Below, in pieces: positions 1-8,992 of a stretch of 64,000 nucleotides of DNA. The DNA lies in the NCBI GenBank assembly GCA_016706255.1, contig JADJJZ010000030.1, positions 62,001 through 126,000 of the forward strand. The letters are read 5' to 3'. The position numbers were made by a program, and so were the translations under genes. This stretch comes from Bacteroidota bacterium (lineage in GTDB: Bacteria > Bacteroidota > Bacteroidia > Chitinophagales > BACL12). The notes under the pieces are model-generated. The model had not been told where the DNA came from. It searched no databases and saw only the letters and a list, made by a program, of their open reading frames with translations. The stretch's first letter is position 1, and each line of letters opens with the position of its first letter.

Positions 1-1
1 C

Positions 2-2839
2 GAGCAACCTTACCGCGTTGAATTATATGATGATGAGGTAGAAAGTATTCGTGTATTTGACCCTACTACTCAAATTTCAGAAAAATCGATTGCGCAGGTT
101 ACCATAATTCCGAATATTCAGACTCAATTTGGTGCCGAGCAAAAATCATCGTTGTTTCACTCCTTACCTAAAAATACGATTGTCTGGTTTAAGGATGCAA
201 AATATACATTTGAGGTAATCAATAAAGTATATGAAAAGGCGCAGGACTGGTATGAGATAGCAAAAAAAGAAAAATTGCTGGATCGTGATCATCCGTTTAA
301 TAAATATCCGCCGGAGGAATTATTACTTTCAGGGCCTTCTTTATTACAGGAAGTTCCACTGTTTAGTTGTGTGGAATTTGGTTTGCATAAAAGTTTTGAT
401 GATGCTGCAGAAATCGTTTTTAATGCAGCACCACAACCTTTATTTAACAGGAACTTTGATACCCTGATTCAAAAATTAAAAGAATTTCAAACGCAACGAT
501 ATCATTTATTTATTTTCATGAGCAATGCGCGACAAGCGGAACGTTTTCATGAAATATTTACCGATTTAAATGCGCAATTAAAATATTTACCAATAATTCC
601 TGTGATTCGTGAAGACGGTTCAGCATCAACTACAATTGCTGCGGGGTTTATTGACCACGATAAAAAAATTGTTTGTTTCACCGACCACCAAATATTTGAG
701 CGCCATCATAAATACACCATAAAAAGTGGATTTGCCAAAAGTGATGCGATTACGATAAAAACCTTGATGGAGTTGCGTCCCGGCGATTTTGTAACACATA
801 TCGACCACGGTGTAGGTGTATATTCGGGATTAGAAAAAATTGAAATAAACGGTCAAATTCAGGAAGCGGTTCGTTTAATTTATCGCGATAATGATTTATT
901 GTATGTGAATATTAATTCGCTGCATAAAATTTCGAAATATTCAGGAAAAGATGGAACGGCGCCAAAATTAAATAAAATTGGCAGCGATGCCTGGGAGCAA
1001 CTAAAACGCAAAACAAAGGCGAAAGTAAAAGATATTGCGAAAGATTTAATTGCATTATACGCGCAACGCAAAGCAAGTAAAGGTTTCTCTTTTTCACCCG
1101 ATGGCTATTTGCAAAACGAACTCGAAGCAAGTTTTATTTATGAAGATACACCTGATCAATTCAGGGCAACGGTAGATGTAAAACGCGATATGGAAAAACC
1201 TCATCCAATGGACCGGTTGGTTTGTGGAGATGTTGGTTTTGGCAAAACAGAAATTGCCATTCGCGCCGCATTCAAAGCTGTTGTTGATGGAAAGCAGGTT
1301 GCTGTGTTGGTGCCGACAACTATTTTGGCATCTCAACATTTCAAAACATTTTCGGAGCGATTAAAAGAATTTCCGGTTACTGTAGATTATATCAATCGAT
1401 TTAAATCAGATAAGGATAAAAAAGCAACATTAGAAAAATTAGCTGAAGGAAAAGTTGATATATTAGTCGGAACACATGCCATTATCGGAAAAAAAATAAA
1501 ATTCAAAGATTTAGGGTTATTAATAATTGATGAAGAACAAAAATTTGGAGTAACTGTAAAAGAAAAGTTACGTGCTTTCAGAGCAAATATTGATACCTTA
1601 ACATTAACGGCTACACCAATTCCAAGAACCTTACAATTTAGTATGATGGGTGCTCGTGACCTGTCAATTATAAATACACCACCACCAAACAGGCAGCCGA
1701 TTCAAACTGAATTAAAAACATTTGATGCCGAATTTATCCGCGATGCCATTTATCAGGAAATTTATCGCGGTGGTCAGGTTTATTTTATTCACAACCGCGT
1801 TCGCGATATTCAGGAAACTGCTGCCTTAATAAAAAAAGTTTGCCCCGATTTAAATATTGGTGTTGCTCACGGTCAGCTTGAAGGTGAGGAGCTGGAAGAC
1901 CACATGTTAAAGTTTATTGATAAAACATACGATGTGCTGGTTTGCACCAATATTGTTGAAAGCGGATTAGATATTCCGAATGCCAATACCATTATTATAA
2001 ATAATGCACATTGGTTTGGCCTAAGCGATTTACATCAGTTGCGGGGACGTGTGGGTAGAAGTAATAAAAAGGCTTATTGTTATTTAATTTCACCTCCTTT
2101 ATTCGGGTTGCCTGATGATTCGAGAAAACGATTACGCACGATAGAACAATTTGCCGATTTAGGCAGCGGATTTCAGATTTCGATGCGCGATTTGGATATT
2201 CGTGGTGCAGGAAATTTATTAGGTGCCGAACAAAGCGGATTTATTTCTGAAATTGGTTTCGATATGTATCATAAAATACTGGACGAAGCCATTCGTGAAT
2301 TAAAACAAACGCAGTTTAAAGAATTATTTGCCGATCAGGTTGCTGAAAAACAGGAATATGTGCGGGATGTTCAAATTGATACCGACCTGGAAATGCTGAT
2401 TCCGGATGCTTATATCACAAATATTAATGAGCGGATGAGCATTTATACCCGTTTGGACAATGTTGCAAACGAAGAGCAGATTACGCAGTTTAAAACTGAA
2501 CTTACCGACCGTTTTGGCAAAGTTCCGCGACAGGTGGAAGAGCTGTTTAACGGCATTAGATTGAGATGGCTTGCAAAAGATATGGGCTTAGAACGCATCA
2601 TATTTAAAGGCCGTAAACTGCGCTGCTATTTTGTAGAAAATCCGGAGTCGGTTTTTTATGATAGCCAGTTGTTTAAACAGATCATGCAGGTGATTGGCCA
2701 AAAACAAACCACGGGAACCATAAAACAAACCGACAAACACCTCATCCTCATTTTTGAGCAGGTTCAAAGTATGAGCCATGCGCGAACTTTACTACAAAAC
2801 CTGCATCAGGTTCTTTTTAGTGCTGTTTCAAAACAGTAA
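2..2839 (+). CDS. mfd: Transcription-repair coupling factor Mfd (5' end outside window)
   Basis: Mfd is the ATP-dependent translocase that removes RNA polymerase stalled at DNA damage and recruits UvrA. The frame is open from base 2 to the stop, so the true start lies upstream and about 945 of the usual 1100-1150 residues are visible. From N to C one sees the remnant of the UvrB-like region, an RNA-polymerase-interacting CarD-like domain (RPGDFVTHIDHGVGVYSG), helicase motif I (GDVGFGKTE), the DEEQ box, the TATPIPRTLQ motif, motifs V/VI (SGLDIPNA, QLRGRVGRS) and the C-terminal TRCF domain. The gene looks intact. The next gene has its own promoter element inside the mfd stop region. Confidence 0.97.
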   Translation, partial: EQPYRVELYDDEVESIRVFDPTTQISEKSIAQVTIIPNIQTQFGAEQKSSLFHSLPKNTIVWFKDAKYTFEVINKVYEKAQDWYEIAKKEKLLDRDHPFNKYPPEELLLSGPSLLQEVPLFSCVEFGLHKSFDDAAEIVFNAAPQPLFNRNFDTLIQKLKEFQTQRYHLFIFMSNARQAERFHEIFTDLNAQLKYLPIIPVIREDGSASTTIAAGFIDHDKKIVCFTDHQIFERHHKYTIKSGFAKSDAITIKTLMELRPGDFVTHIDHGVGVYSGLEKIEINGQIQEAVRLIYRDNDLLYVNINSLHKISKYSGKDGTAPKLNKIGSDAWEQLKRKTKAKVKDIAKDLIALYAQRKASKGFSFSPDGYLQNELEASFIYEDTPDQFRATVDVKRDMEKPHPMDRLVCGDVGFGKTEIAIRAAFKAVVDGKQVAVLVPTTILASQHFKTFSERLKEFPVTVDYINRFKSDKDKKATLEKLAEGKVDILVGTHAIIGKKIKFKDLGLLIIDEEQKFGVTVKEKLRAFRANIDTLTLTATPIPRTLQFSMMGARDLSIINTPPPNRQPIQTELKTFDAEFIRDAIYQEIYRGGQVYFIHNRVRDIQETAALIKKVCPDLNIGVAHGQLEGEELEDHMLKFIDKTYDVLVCTNIVESGLDIPNANTIIINNAHWFGLSDLHQLRGRVGRSNKKAYCYLISPPLFGLPDDSRKRLRTIEQFADLGSGFQISMRDLDIRGAGNLLGAEQSGFISEIGFDMYHKILDEAIRELKQTQFKELFADQVAEKQEYVRDVQIDTDLEMLIPDAYITNINERMSIYTRLDNVANEEQITQFKTELTDRFGKVPRQVEELFNGIRLRWLAKDMGLERIIFKGRKLRCYFVENPESVFYDSQLFKQIMQVIGQKQTTGTIKQTDKHLILIFEQVQSMSHARTLLQNLHQVLFSAVSKQ

Positions 2840-2844
2840 CTTTG
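2837..2844 (+). promoter_or_regulatory. -7 promoter element TAACTTTG
   Basis: TAACTTTG fits the Bacteroidota -7 consensus TAnnTTTG. It overlaps the mfd stop codon and lies 17 bases before the next ATG, giving a predicted leader of about 10 nt. No TTTG stands 19 bp upstream, so only the -7 half is supported. Confidence 0.45.
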
Positions 2845-2860
2845 TTACAAAACAACTACT

Positions 2861-3559
2861 ATGAAACTAACAACCATATTGGTATGTTCATTGGTATTGC
2901 TGATGGCAACCGCATTTAAAAGTGATAATAATTGCGAATCTTTTTTTCCAAATGAAGTTGGCACAAAATGGGAGCTTACAAATTATGATGCTAAAGACAA
3001 AGTAACTTCTAAAAGTTTAAGTCAGCTCACTGCAATAAATAATGTTGCCGATGGCATGGAAGCCACAATTAATATTGAAATATTTGATGAAAAAAATAAG
3101 TCATTAAATAAAGGTGATGTAATAATGAAATGTACTCAGGATAAATTTTTAATGGACATGAGTAATATGTTTCCGAAAGATCAGTTTAATGGAATGAATG
3201 ATGTAAGTATAGAAATTTCTGATCAATACATGGAATTCCCATCTAATCCTGTTGCCGGACAAACCTTACCGGATGATGAAAGTACAATGACTGTTACCAT
3301 GAACGGTATGACCATTATGAGCATGAAAATGAAAACCACCAATCGCAAGGTTGAAGGTACCGAAACCATTACAACACCTGCAGGCACTTATAATTGTGTA
3401 AAATATTCATCCGATACTGAAGTATCATCTACCATGTTTAAATCGAAATCAAAATCGACCATGTATATGGCAAAAAATGTTGGTATGGTGAAAATGGAGA
3501 GTTATGATGATAAAGGTAAATTACAATCAAAACAATTACTTACATCATTTGGTAAATAA
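2861..3559 (+). CDS. Exported TapB-like (DUF3108-like) hypothetical protein
   Basis: A 232-residue protein with an N-terminal signal peptide (MKLTTILVCSLVLLMATAFK) followed by a beta-rich body. The body begins NCESFFPNEVGTKWELTNYD and later has TPAGTYNCVKYSSDTE and a stretch on loss of signal (AKNVGMVKMESYDDKGKL). This pattern (a fixed full-length text of type FP..G.kWe..y, then aGtf.c.k, then G.v..e.yd.kGkl) is that of exported Bacteroidota proteins annotated as TapB or DUF3108-like, probably beta-barrel-like lipid- or glycan-associated proteins in the periplasm. Function is not known. It starts 21 bp after mfd and has its own -7 element, and is followed 5 bp later by the next exported protein. 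Confidence 0.7.
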   Translation: MKLTTILVCSLVLLMATAFKSDNNCESFFPNEVGTKWELTNYDAKDKVTSKSLSQLTAINNVADGMEATINIEIFDEKNKSLNKGDVIMKCTQDKFLMDMSNMFPKDQFNGMNDVSIEISDQYMEFPSNPVAGQTLPDDESTMTVTMNGMTIMSMKMKTTNRKVEGTETITTPAGTYNCVKYSSDTEVSSTMFKSKSKSTMYMAKNVGMVKMESYDDKGKLQSKQLLTSFGK

Positions 3560-3564
3560 TATTT

Positions 3565-4437
3565 GTGAAGGTATTTTCCATTTTATTTATTGGAATAATT
3601 GTCTTTATCAGTTGCAACAAACGTGAACTTCCACAACTAAATGATGGCACGGAAACCGTTGAAGCCGGCGCTGTATATGTTGTTCATAGTATGATTTATG
3701 TTGAGCATGATCCCTGGACTACATCTAATATTTACGTAATAAAAGGCACCGGCGACACCGTTTGGGTGTATGGTTCCGGTTATGGCAATTTTGTTGATGT
3801 GTGTAACGATTGCAACGACAATAATTATTACTTAGGTAAAAAATTTCATGGCACGGGTCCTGCAACTGCAGATGTAAAAGCGGTTGATAGCATCATCACA
3901 AACATTTTTGGCTTACAACGCGATAGAGTTTTATTACAATTTATTGTTCCGCATTATCATAATGATCATATTAATAATGAATTTATTGATGCCTTTCATT
4001 CAGCATTTTCATATCCATTGCGCAGCGATGAAAAAATATGGATTCATGTAAACGACGCCTACGGAGCAATATGTAATGAACCCTGCTGCGGAACAGAACC
4101 TTGTCCCGACAAAAAAAATAAATATTACGGTGTGCCCTATTTGCCTTCATGGGAAAAAAAATACACAGATTTATTCACCAAAATGGGTGAAGCAGATGAT
4201 CCTTGCAATAAAATTATAAAAACCTTCACATCGGTTACCGGTAACTGGCATATAACAAAAGCACTTGCTGTAGCCGACGGAGGCCATACCGACGGCACCG
4301 TAAATCTCGAAAACGAAAAGCTGCAACTGCGTATTGCCGGCACAAAAAGCAAAAAACAATGTCCGCTTCCTGAAGGCTGGCGTATGATTTCAGTGCATGG
4401 AAATGTTACCGGCGATGATAATTCTCCCGGGGAGTAA
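3565..4437 (+). CDS. Metallo-beta-lactamase-fold lipoprotein
   Basis: A 290-residue protein read from a GTG start 5 bp after the preceding stop. It has a lipoprotein-type signal (MKVFSILFIGIIVFISCNK, lipobox cysteine at about residue 17), so it is probably anchored at the cell envelope. The metal-binding motif is HYHNDHIN near residue 133, matching HxHxDH of the metallo-beta-lactamase superfamily; VYVIKG-type strands precede it and GGHTDGTVNL near residue 236 may supply a later ligand. The superfamily hydrolyses many esters, thioesters and lactams, so the substrate cannot be told. No ATG start with a full signal peptide is present, which supports the GTG. Confidence 0.75.
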   Translation: MKVFSILFIGIIVFISCNKRELPQLNDGTETVEAGAVYVVHSMIYVEHDPWTTSNIYVIKGTGDTVWVYGSGYGNFVDVCNDCNDNNYYLGKKFHGTGPATADVKAVDSIITNIFGLQRDRVLLQFIVPHYHNDHINNEFIDAFHSAFSYPLRSDEKIWIHVNDAYGAICNEPCCGTEPCPDKKNKYYGVPYLPSWEKKYTDLFTKMGEADDPCNKIIKTFTSVTGNWHITKALAVADGGHTDGTVNLENEKLQLRIAGTKSKKQCPLPEGWRMISVHGNVTGDDNSPGE

Positions 4438-4479
4438 GCTATCACCATATTTGGGTACTGCAGTTTTGTTTTATACTTC

Positions 4480-4487
4480 TACATTTG
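4480..4487 (+). promoter_or_regulatory. -7 promoter element TACATTTG
   Basis: TACATTTG matches TAnnTTTG and lies 27 bases before the ATG of the subtilase gene. It suggests that the subtilase pair is transcribed separately from the upstream lipoprotein gene. No well-spaced -33 element was found. Confidence 0.4.
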
Positions 4488-4506
4488 TGTCAACAAAAAC
4501 ACATTT

Positions 4507-5604
4507 ATGGGAAGTATCTTATTTAAAGAAATTGAAGATTTCAGAAAACAACAAACCGCCTTCACCGTTCATCCTAGACCTTTAGTTGTAGATGCACTGG
4601 ATAGCCTGGACAAGCAATATGTAAGTGAATTTATTAACCCTTCTGAATATTATAAAATTACAAAAGGAGGTAGAAATACGGTAATTGCTTTATTAGATAC
4701 CGGCGTTTATGCAGAACACAAAGCATTAAATGAAAAAGTAATTGCATCCATGATGTATAATGGTTCAACTAAGGGGCCTAACGGTAAGTTGACTGACGAG
4801 CATGGCCATGGCACACATCTGGCCGGTATTTTGGTAGCTGAGCACATTACAATTAGTTATAAGGTTGATGGTATTACAAAAACAGAAAAAATTGGCGGTA
4901 TGATACCCGATGCTCGGTTAGTAAGTATTCGGGTTACTTCTGACAACAGTGGTAATACTTCATGGTATGCTATTGCCGAAGGTTTGGAGCAAGTGTTTAA
5001 TTATAATTTAAAGCCGGGAATGAAAGCAGATGACAAAATTAAAATTGTTGTGCTGGCTTATAATGCATTCGATAATGTAAACTCAGATTATCCTGTTTGT
5101 AATCATCGTATTAATAAACTCATTCAGGAGTTATATAAAATGGGAATACCTGTTGTTGTTTCAGCTGGTAATGCATATGACTATTATCAACCTGCATTTA
5201 CTACAAGTATTGCTTCAGGATTAGCTTATCCTGCTTATTTTAAAAATACATTGGTTGCAATGGCAAACGATAGTAATAATAAGTTAGCCTCATTTACACA
5301 ACGAAACTGTGATGAGGACCATAATTTCGGTAATAACGTATTTAGCGCAATTGGCGCCGACACTATCTCCACCGGAATTGGAGCCGTAGATGCTGCCAGC
5401 GTATTAAGTGGCAGCAGTCAGGCAGCGGCGGTGTTAGCAGGATTATATATTCAAAAATTAATTCGCTTAAGCACAGGGTCTGATAGTTTACACCCAAGCA
5501 GAATATTTTATGAATTAAACCAACATGCCACCATTCAAAATCAAAATATGCTTGATGCCAGTCGCACAGCACATACTAAACATTTCAAAATCGCAAACCT
5601 CTAA
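4507..5604 (+). CDS. S8 family subtilisin-like serine peptidase without signal peptide
   Basis: A 365-residue peptidase of the subtilase (S8) family. The catalytic triad can be placed as Asp64 (ALLDTGVY), His101 (HGHGTHLAG) and Ser304 (SGSSQAAAVLAG, in place of the usual GTSMAAP), with the oxyanion Asn222 in VVSAGNAYD. Unusually for the family there is no signal peptide, propeptide or sorting domain; the first 45 residues are polar and lead straight into the catalytic domain. The enzyme may therefore act in the cytosol or leave the cell by another route. It is followed after 9 bp by a beta-rich protein of unknown function, probably in one transcript. In many leaderless bacterial subtilases such small partners are substrates or inhibitors, but this is inference. 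Confidence 0.85.
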   Translation: MGSILFKEIEDFRKQQTAFTVHPRPLVVDALDSLDKQYVSEFINPSEYYKITKGGRNTVIALLDTGVYAEHKALNEKVIASMMYNGSTKGPNGKLTDEHGHGTHLAGILVAEHITISYKVDGITKTEKIGGMIPDARLVSIRVTSDNSGNTSWYAIAEGLEQVFNYNLKPGMKADDKIKIVVLAYNAFDNVNSDYPVCNHRINKLIQELYKMGIPVVVSAGNAYDYYQPAFTTSIASGLAYPAYFKNTLVAMANDSNNKLASFTQRNCDEDHNFGNNVFSAIGADTISTGIGAVDAASVLSGSSQAAAVLAGLYIQKLIRLSTGSDSLHPSRIFYELNQHATIQNQNMLDASRTAHTKHFKIANL

Positions 5605-5613
5605 ATTTATTCT

Positions 5614-6285
5614 ATGTTACAATCTTTCAAACCACATATATTTATCGATCACACAAATGCTTCGTTTACATTTTTAATAAACACGAATAGCAACAATGGG
5701 AATTATACCATTAACTCATCAATAAACGAATTCGATGATCCATATCAAAATGGCGTTAGGGTTTACGAGTTTACACTTGCAACATCAAGTGCAACGGTTA
5801 ATAATCAACCGATAAGTTTATCGTTACCCTCATCCTCTGGAAATTATAATAAAATTTCAGTACGCGTATTGTTTCCAAACGGTTCAGCAGCAGGTTCGGT
5901 AACTGTTAATGTTAAAAATGAAGAACACTTTACACACGATGGCACCAATGTAATGCCTTATTGTTGGATAAAATCATTACCCGTGCCTGCAACAAAAGTG
6001 TTTTTTAAAACATTTGTTCCTAATACTGTTTTGCCGGCACAACCATCTGAAATTGTGTTATTACCTGCAAAAAATAAAATAGTATTAAATTATATCGTTC
6101 CTCCTTTAGCGGCCAATCCAAACAATCTTTTTTCTGAGCGTTCTTATAATTTAGCAGATTACGACCCTGCTACTTACAATTTAATTGAAGTGCGCATCAC
6201 AGAGGAAGACAGCAACAGCACCCGTAAGAAAAAAGGCTCCGGCACCACATCACAATCGGATGCCGACTCATCAGATGATAATTAA
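5614..6285 (+). CDS. Hypothetical beta-rich protein, partner of the subtilase
   Basis: A 223-residue protein that I do not recognise. It has no signal peptide. The body is rich in beta-forming and polar residues with many Ser, Thr and Asn, and resembles an immunoglobulin- or fibronectin-like sandwich in the first 110 residues. The C-terminal 25 residues are low-complexity and charged (EEDSNSTRKKKGSGTTSQSD), probably disordered. It lies 9 bp behind the subtilase on the same strand and is likely co-translated, so substrate, inhibitor or chaperone of the peptidase are reasonable guesses, none shown by sequence. Confidence 0.6.
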   Translation: MLQSFKPHIFIDHTNASFTFLINTNSNNGNYTINSSINEFDDPYQNGVRVYEFTLATSSATVNNQPISLSLPSSSGNYNKISVRVLFPNGSAAGSVTVNVKNEEHFTHDGTNVMPYCWIKSLPVPATKVFFKTFVPNTVLPAQPSEIVLLPAKNKIVLNYIVPPLAANPNNLFSERSYNLADYDPATYNLIEVRITEEDSNSTRKKKGSGTTSQSDADSSDDN

Positions 6286-6300
6286 TTCCATATAACCACT

Positions 6301-6308
6301 TATATTTG
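6301..6308 (+). promoter_or_regulatory. -7 promoter element TATATTTG just before the histidine kinase
   Basis: TATATTTG matches the Bacteroidota -7 consensus and ends 6 bases before the ATG at 6315. Transcription would start at or near that ATG, predicting a leaderless mRNA. It also covers the TTG at 6306, which argues that the TTG is promoter, not start codon. Confidence 0.5.
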
Positions 6309-6314
6309 AAGCCA

Positions 6315-8144
6315 ATGCAATTGAATAAGATCATTACGTTGGCTTCTTTTTTTGTGTTTGCCTGCTCAATGGCATTTACTCAAAAAGTTGATACCACCTA
6401 TATTAATACTATAAACCAGCTTAGTTTTGATTTACGTGAAAGCAACCCCGACTCATGTAAGTTGCTTGCAGAAGAGGCAATACGGCTATCTGAAAAAATA
6501 AAGTATACACGCGGACTTGGTGATGGTTATACGCGGCTTGGTTTATTGGAAAAAAATAAAGGCAGTTATACCGGAGCAATCACGTATTATAAAAAAAGTT
6601 TATCCTATAGAAAACAATTAAATAAACCTGAGCAACTTGCCGGCACTTATTCAAATATTGGAAACGCTTACCATAATGCCGCCCAATTTGATTCTGCTAT
6701 CTACTATCATCTCGAATCAATTAAAATTGCTGAGGCGCTCAATAACACCAAATTAATTATTAAATATTATGGTTGTTTGGCAGTAGCCTATCAAAAAAAT
6801 GAAAGCACAGAAGAAGCTTTAAAATATTATACGATAAGTTATGATTATGCATTGAAATCGGATGACCCAATTGACTTACTGCTACCTTCAATAAATTTAA
6901 GTTCGCTTTATATTGATATTAATAATCCCCGCAAAGCAATCAGTTATTTGCTAAATGTTGTAAAAAACAATCCGGACTTGCCTGCAGCGGATGACTTGGG
7001 AAATATTTACAACAATCTAAACACTGCATATAATAATTTGAATATTGAAGACAGTGCTTTGTATTATTTTGAAGCCGCAAAAGAAATTTTTGAAGCAGAA
7101 GAGCTACCCGAACTTGGTGTTTGCCTAAGCAACATGGGAATACTATATTTTAAAGCCGGCAATGCAGAAAAAGCAAAACAATATCTCAAAAACAGCAACA
7201 CATTACTGTTAAAAGCAAACCGCTTAGAAGTTGTTGAAGATAATTATTTATACTTATCTGGTGTTTATAGCAATCAGGGGTTATTTGATTCGGCAGAGCA
7301 AATGATGCAATTGCATATTATTTATCGTGATTCTGTTTTTAACCAGGAGAAACAGGCTAAAATAAGTGAGATACAAACCGTTTATGAAACAGAAAAGAAA
7401 GAGCAAATTATTAAAAGACAAAAAATTGTAAATTCAGCTATTATAATTGGTTCGATATTACTGCTTGCAATTTTATTATTGTTGTTTAATCGCCGTCAAC
7501 TGAAAAAGAAACTTGAGTTCGAGCAGCAATTGGTTTCCGATAGAACCCGCATTAGTTCTGACTTACACGATGATATTGGCTCTACGCTTGGCAGCATTTC
7601 GTACTTTAGTCAGCTGGTAACCAAACTTCAGAAAGAAAATGATGCAGAAAAAGTACAGGATCTTCTTGGTAAAATTGAAGAGGTAAGTGGTGAAGCCGTA
7701 GAAAACATGAGTGATATTGTTTGGGCCATTAAGCCGGATAATGATAATTCGGAAAAAATGTTTTTACGGATTCAAAATTATGCGACAGAGTTTCAACAGG
7801 CTTCTAATATTCAATATCAGTCTAAAATAGATGAAGCTGCAAACCATATCAGTTTAAATATGGAGCAACGCAAAAATATTTATCTCATTTTTAAGGAGAG
7901 TATTTACAATGCATTTAAATATTCCGAATCATCTGAAATATTATTTACCGCTACCTATGTTGCGAACGAACTTTGTATCACTTTAATAGACAATGGCAAA
8001 GGTTTTGAGCCTGGAAAAACAAAAAGTGTTAATGGTAATGGATTACCCAATTTGATGCGCAGAGCAAAAGAAATTCATGCAGAATTAATTGTGGACAGTG
8101 CGCCTGGCAACGGAACAAAAATTATGCTTAAGTTGCCTGTTTGA
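6315..8144 (+). CDS. TPR-containing sensor histidine kinase (HisKA_3 type)
   Basis: A 609-residue membrane histidine kinase. It begins with a signal peptide (MQLNKIITLASFFVFACSMAF), followed by a periplasmic array of tetratricopeptide repeats covering roughly residues 30-340, a transmembrane helix (AIIIGSILLLAILLLLF) near residue 380 and a short coiled linker. The HisKA_3 dimerisation box is DLHDDIGSTLGSIS with the phospho-accepting His near residue 417, and the C-terminal HATPase has the G boxes DNGKGFEP and GNGLPNLMRRA. This is the usual partner of NarL-type regulators, and one follows 53 bp later. The ATG at 6315 is preferred to the TTG at 6306. The TPR region suggests that it senses a protein or peptide in the periplasm. 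Confidence 0.93.
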   Translation: MQLNKIITLASFFVFACSMAFTQKVDTTYINTINQLSFDLRESNPDSCKLLAEEAIRLSEKIKYTRGLGDGYTRLGLLEKNKGSYTGAITYYKKSLSYRKQLNKPEQLAGTYSNIGNAYHNAAQFDSAIYYHLESIKIAEALNNTKLIIKYYGCLAVAYQKNESTEEALKYYTISYDYALKSDDPIDLLLPSINLSSLYIDINNPRKAISYLLNVVKNNPDLPAADDLGNIYNNLNTAYNNLNIEDSALYYFEAAKEIFEAEELPELGVCLSNMGILYFKAGNAEKAKQYLKNSNTLLLKANRLEVVEDNYLYLSGVYSNQGLFDSAEQMMQLHIIYRDSVFNQEKQAKISEIQTVYETEKKEQIIKRQKIVNSAIIIGSILLLAILLLLFNRRQLKKKLEFEQQLVSDRTRISSDLHDDIGSTLGSISYFSQLVTKLQKENDAEKVQDLLGKIEEVSGEAVENMSDIVWAIKPDNDNSEKMFLRIQNYATEFQQASNIQYQSKIDEAANHISLNMEQRKNIYLIFKESIYNAFKYSESSEILFTATYVANELCITLIDNGKGFEPGKTKSVNGNGLPNLMRRAKEIHAELIVDSAPGNGTKIMLKLPV

Positions 8145-8197
8145 GTAACCATAATTGGTGATATAAAATATATTTATAAATAAAGAAATTTGCACAA

Positions 8198-8839
8198 ATG
8201 AATAACATTAAGGTTTTGTTGTTTGATGATAATATCCGAATCAGGGAGTCGCTGTCGATTTTATTTAACAGCACGCGTGGATTTGAATTTTGTGGGGCTT
8301 ATCCGGATAATATGCAGGTTGTAGAGTTGGTAGAATTACACAAGCCGAATGTTGTATTGATGGATATCGATTTGCCCGGTATCAATGGAATAGAAGCTGT
8401 TCGTAAAATCAGAAAAGTAGATGCTGAAATACCCATTTTAATGCTCACCGTTTTTGATGATGACCAGAAAATATTTGATGCCATTTGTGCTGGTGCTTCC
8501 GGCTATATGCTTAAAAATAAATCGCTGGATCAATTAATCGATGCTGTTCGTGAAGTGTCGTTAGGGGGTGCTCCAATGACGCCCTCCATTGCCAAACGTG
8601 TATTGGAACTGTTTCAAAAACAAAATAAACTGGAAACTGCAGATGATTTTAATTTAAGTCCAAGGGAAAAAGATGTTTTATCACATTTAGTGCGCGGTTC
8701 AAGCTACAAAATGATTGCCGATGAACTACAAATCGGATATGATACCGTGCATACCCATATAAAAAAGATTTACAAAAAATTGCATGTCAACTCAATGACT
8801 GAAGCGGTTGCAAAAGCATTAAAAAATAAATTAACCTGA
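8198..8839 (+). CDS. NarL/FixJ family response regulator
   Basis: A 213-residue response regulator. The receiver domain (1-120) has the acidic pair D10/D11, the phospho-acceptor D56 in VLMDIDLPG, the Thr/Ser region LMLTVFDD and the conserved Lys in YMLKNKS near residue 107. The C-terminal LuxR-type helix-turn-helix is LSPREKDVLSHLVRGSSYKM followed by the recognition helix in TVHTHIKKIYKKL. It lies directly behind the TPR histidine kinase, which most likely phosphorylates it. Target genes are not evident in the window. A terminator follows the gene. Confidence 0.93.
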   Translation: MNNIKVLLFDDNIRIRESLSILFNSTRGFEFCGAYPDNMQVVELVELHKPNVVLMDIDLPGINGIEAVRKIRKVDAEIPILMLTVFDDDQKIFDAICAGASGYMLKNKSLDQLIDAVREVSLGGAPMTPSIAKRVLELFQKQNKLETADDFNLSPREKDVLSHLVRGSSYKMIADELQIGYDTVHTHIKKIYKKLHVNSMTEAVAKALKNKLT

Positions 8840-8867
8840 TTTTTATATTATTTCATTTTTAGTAAAT

Positions 8868-8905
8868 CCCCGTTAACATTTTTGTGTTGCGGGGTTTTCT
8901 TTTTG
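8868..8905 (+). terminator. Rho-independent terminator after the response regulator
   Basis: Inverted repeat CCCCGTTAACA / TGTTGCGGGG (8868-8894) with a six-base loop, followed by TTTTCTTTTTG. It closes the kinase-regulator transcript. Confidence 0.75.
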
Positions 8906-8947
8906 CGATTAGAAATAAAAATCATCGGAATGACAAATAAATAATTC

Positions 8948-8955
8948 TATTTTTG
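8948..8955 (+). promoter_or_regulatory. -7 promoter element TATTTTTG
   Basis: TATTTTTG matches TAnnTTTG and would give a leader of about 30 nt before the ATG at 8993. No TTTG was found at the expected -33 spacing. Confidence 0.45.
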
Positions 8956-8992
8956 CTTCAACGAGAATTATTTTCGTATAAACCACCCATCT

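Noticed and set aside
6306..6314. TTG start of the TPR kinase
   Set aside because: The TTG is part of the -7 element TATATTTG, and the ATG at 6315 gives a normal signal peptide.
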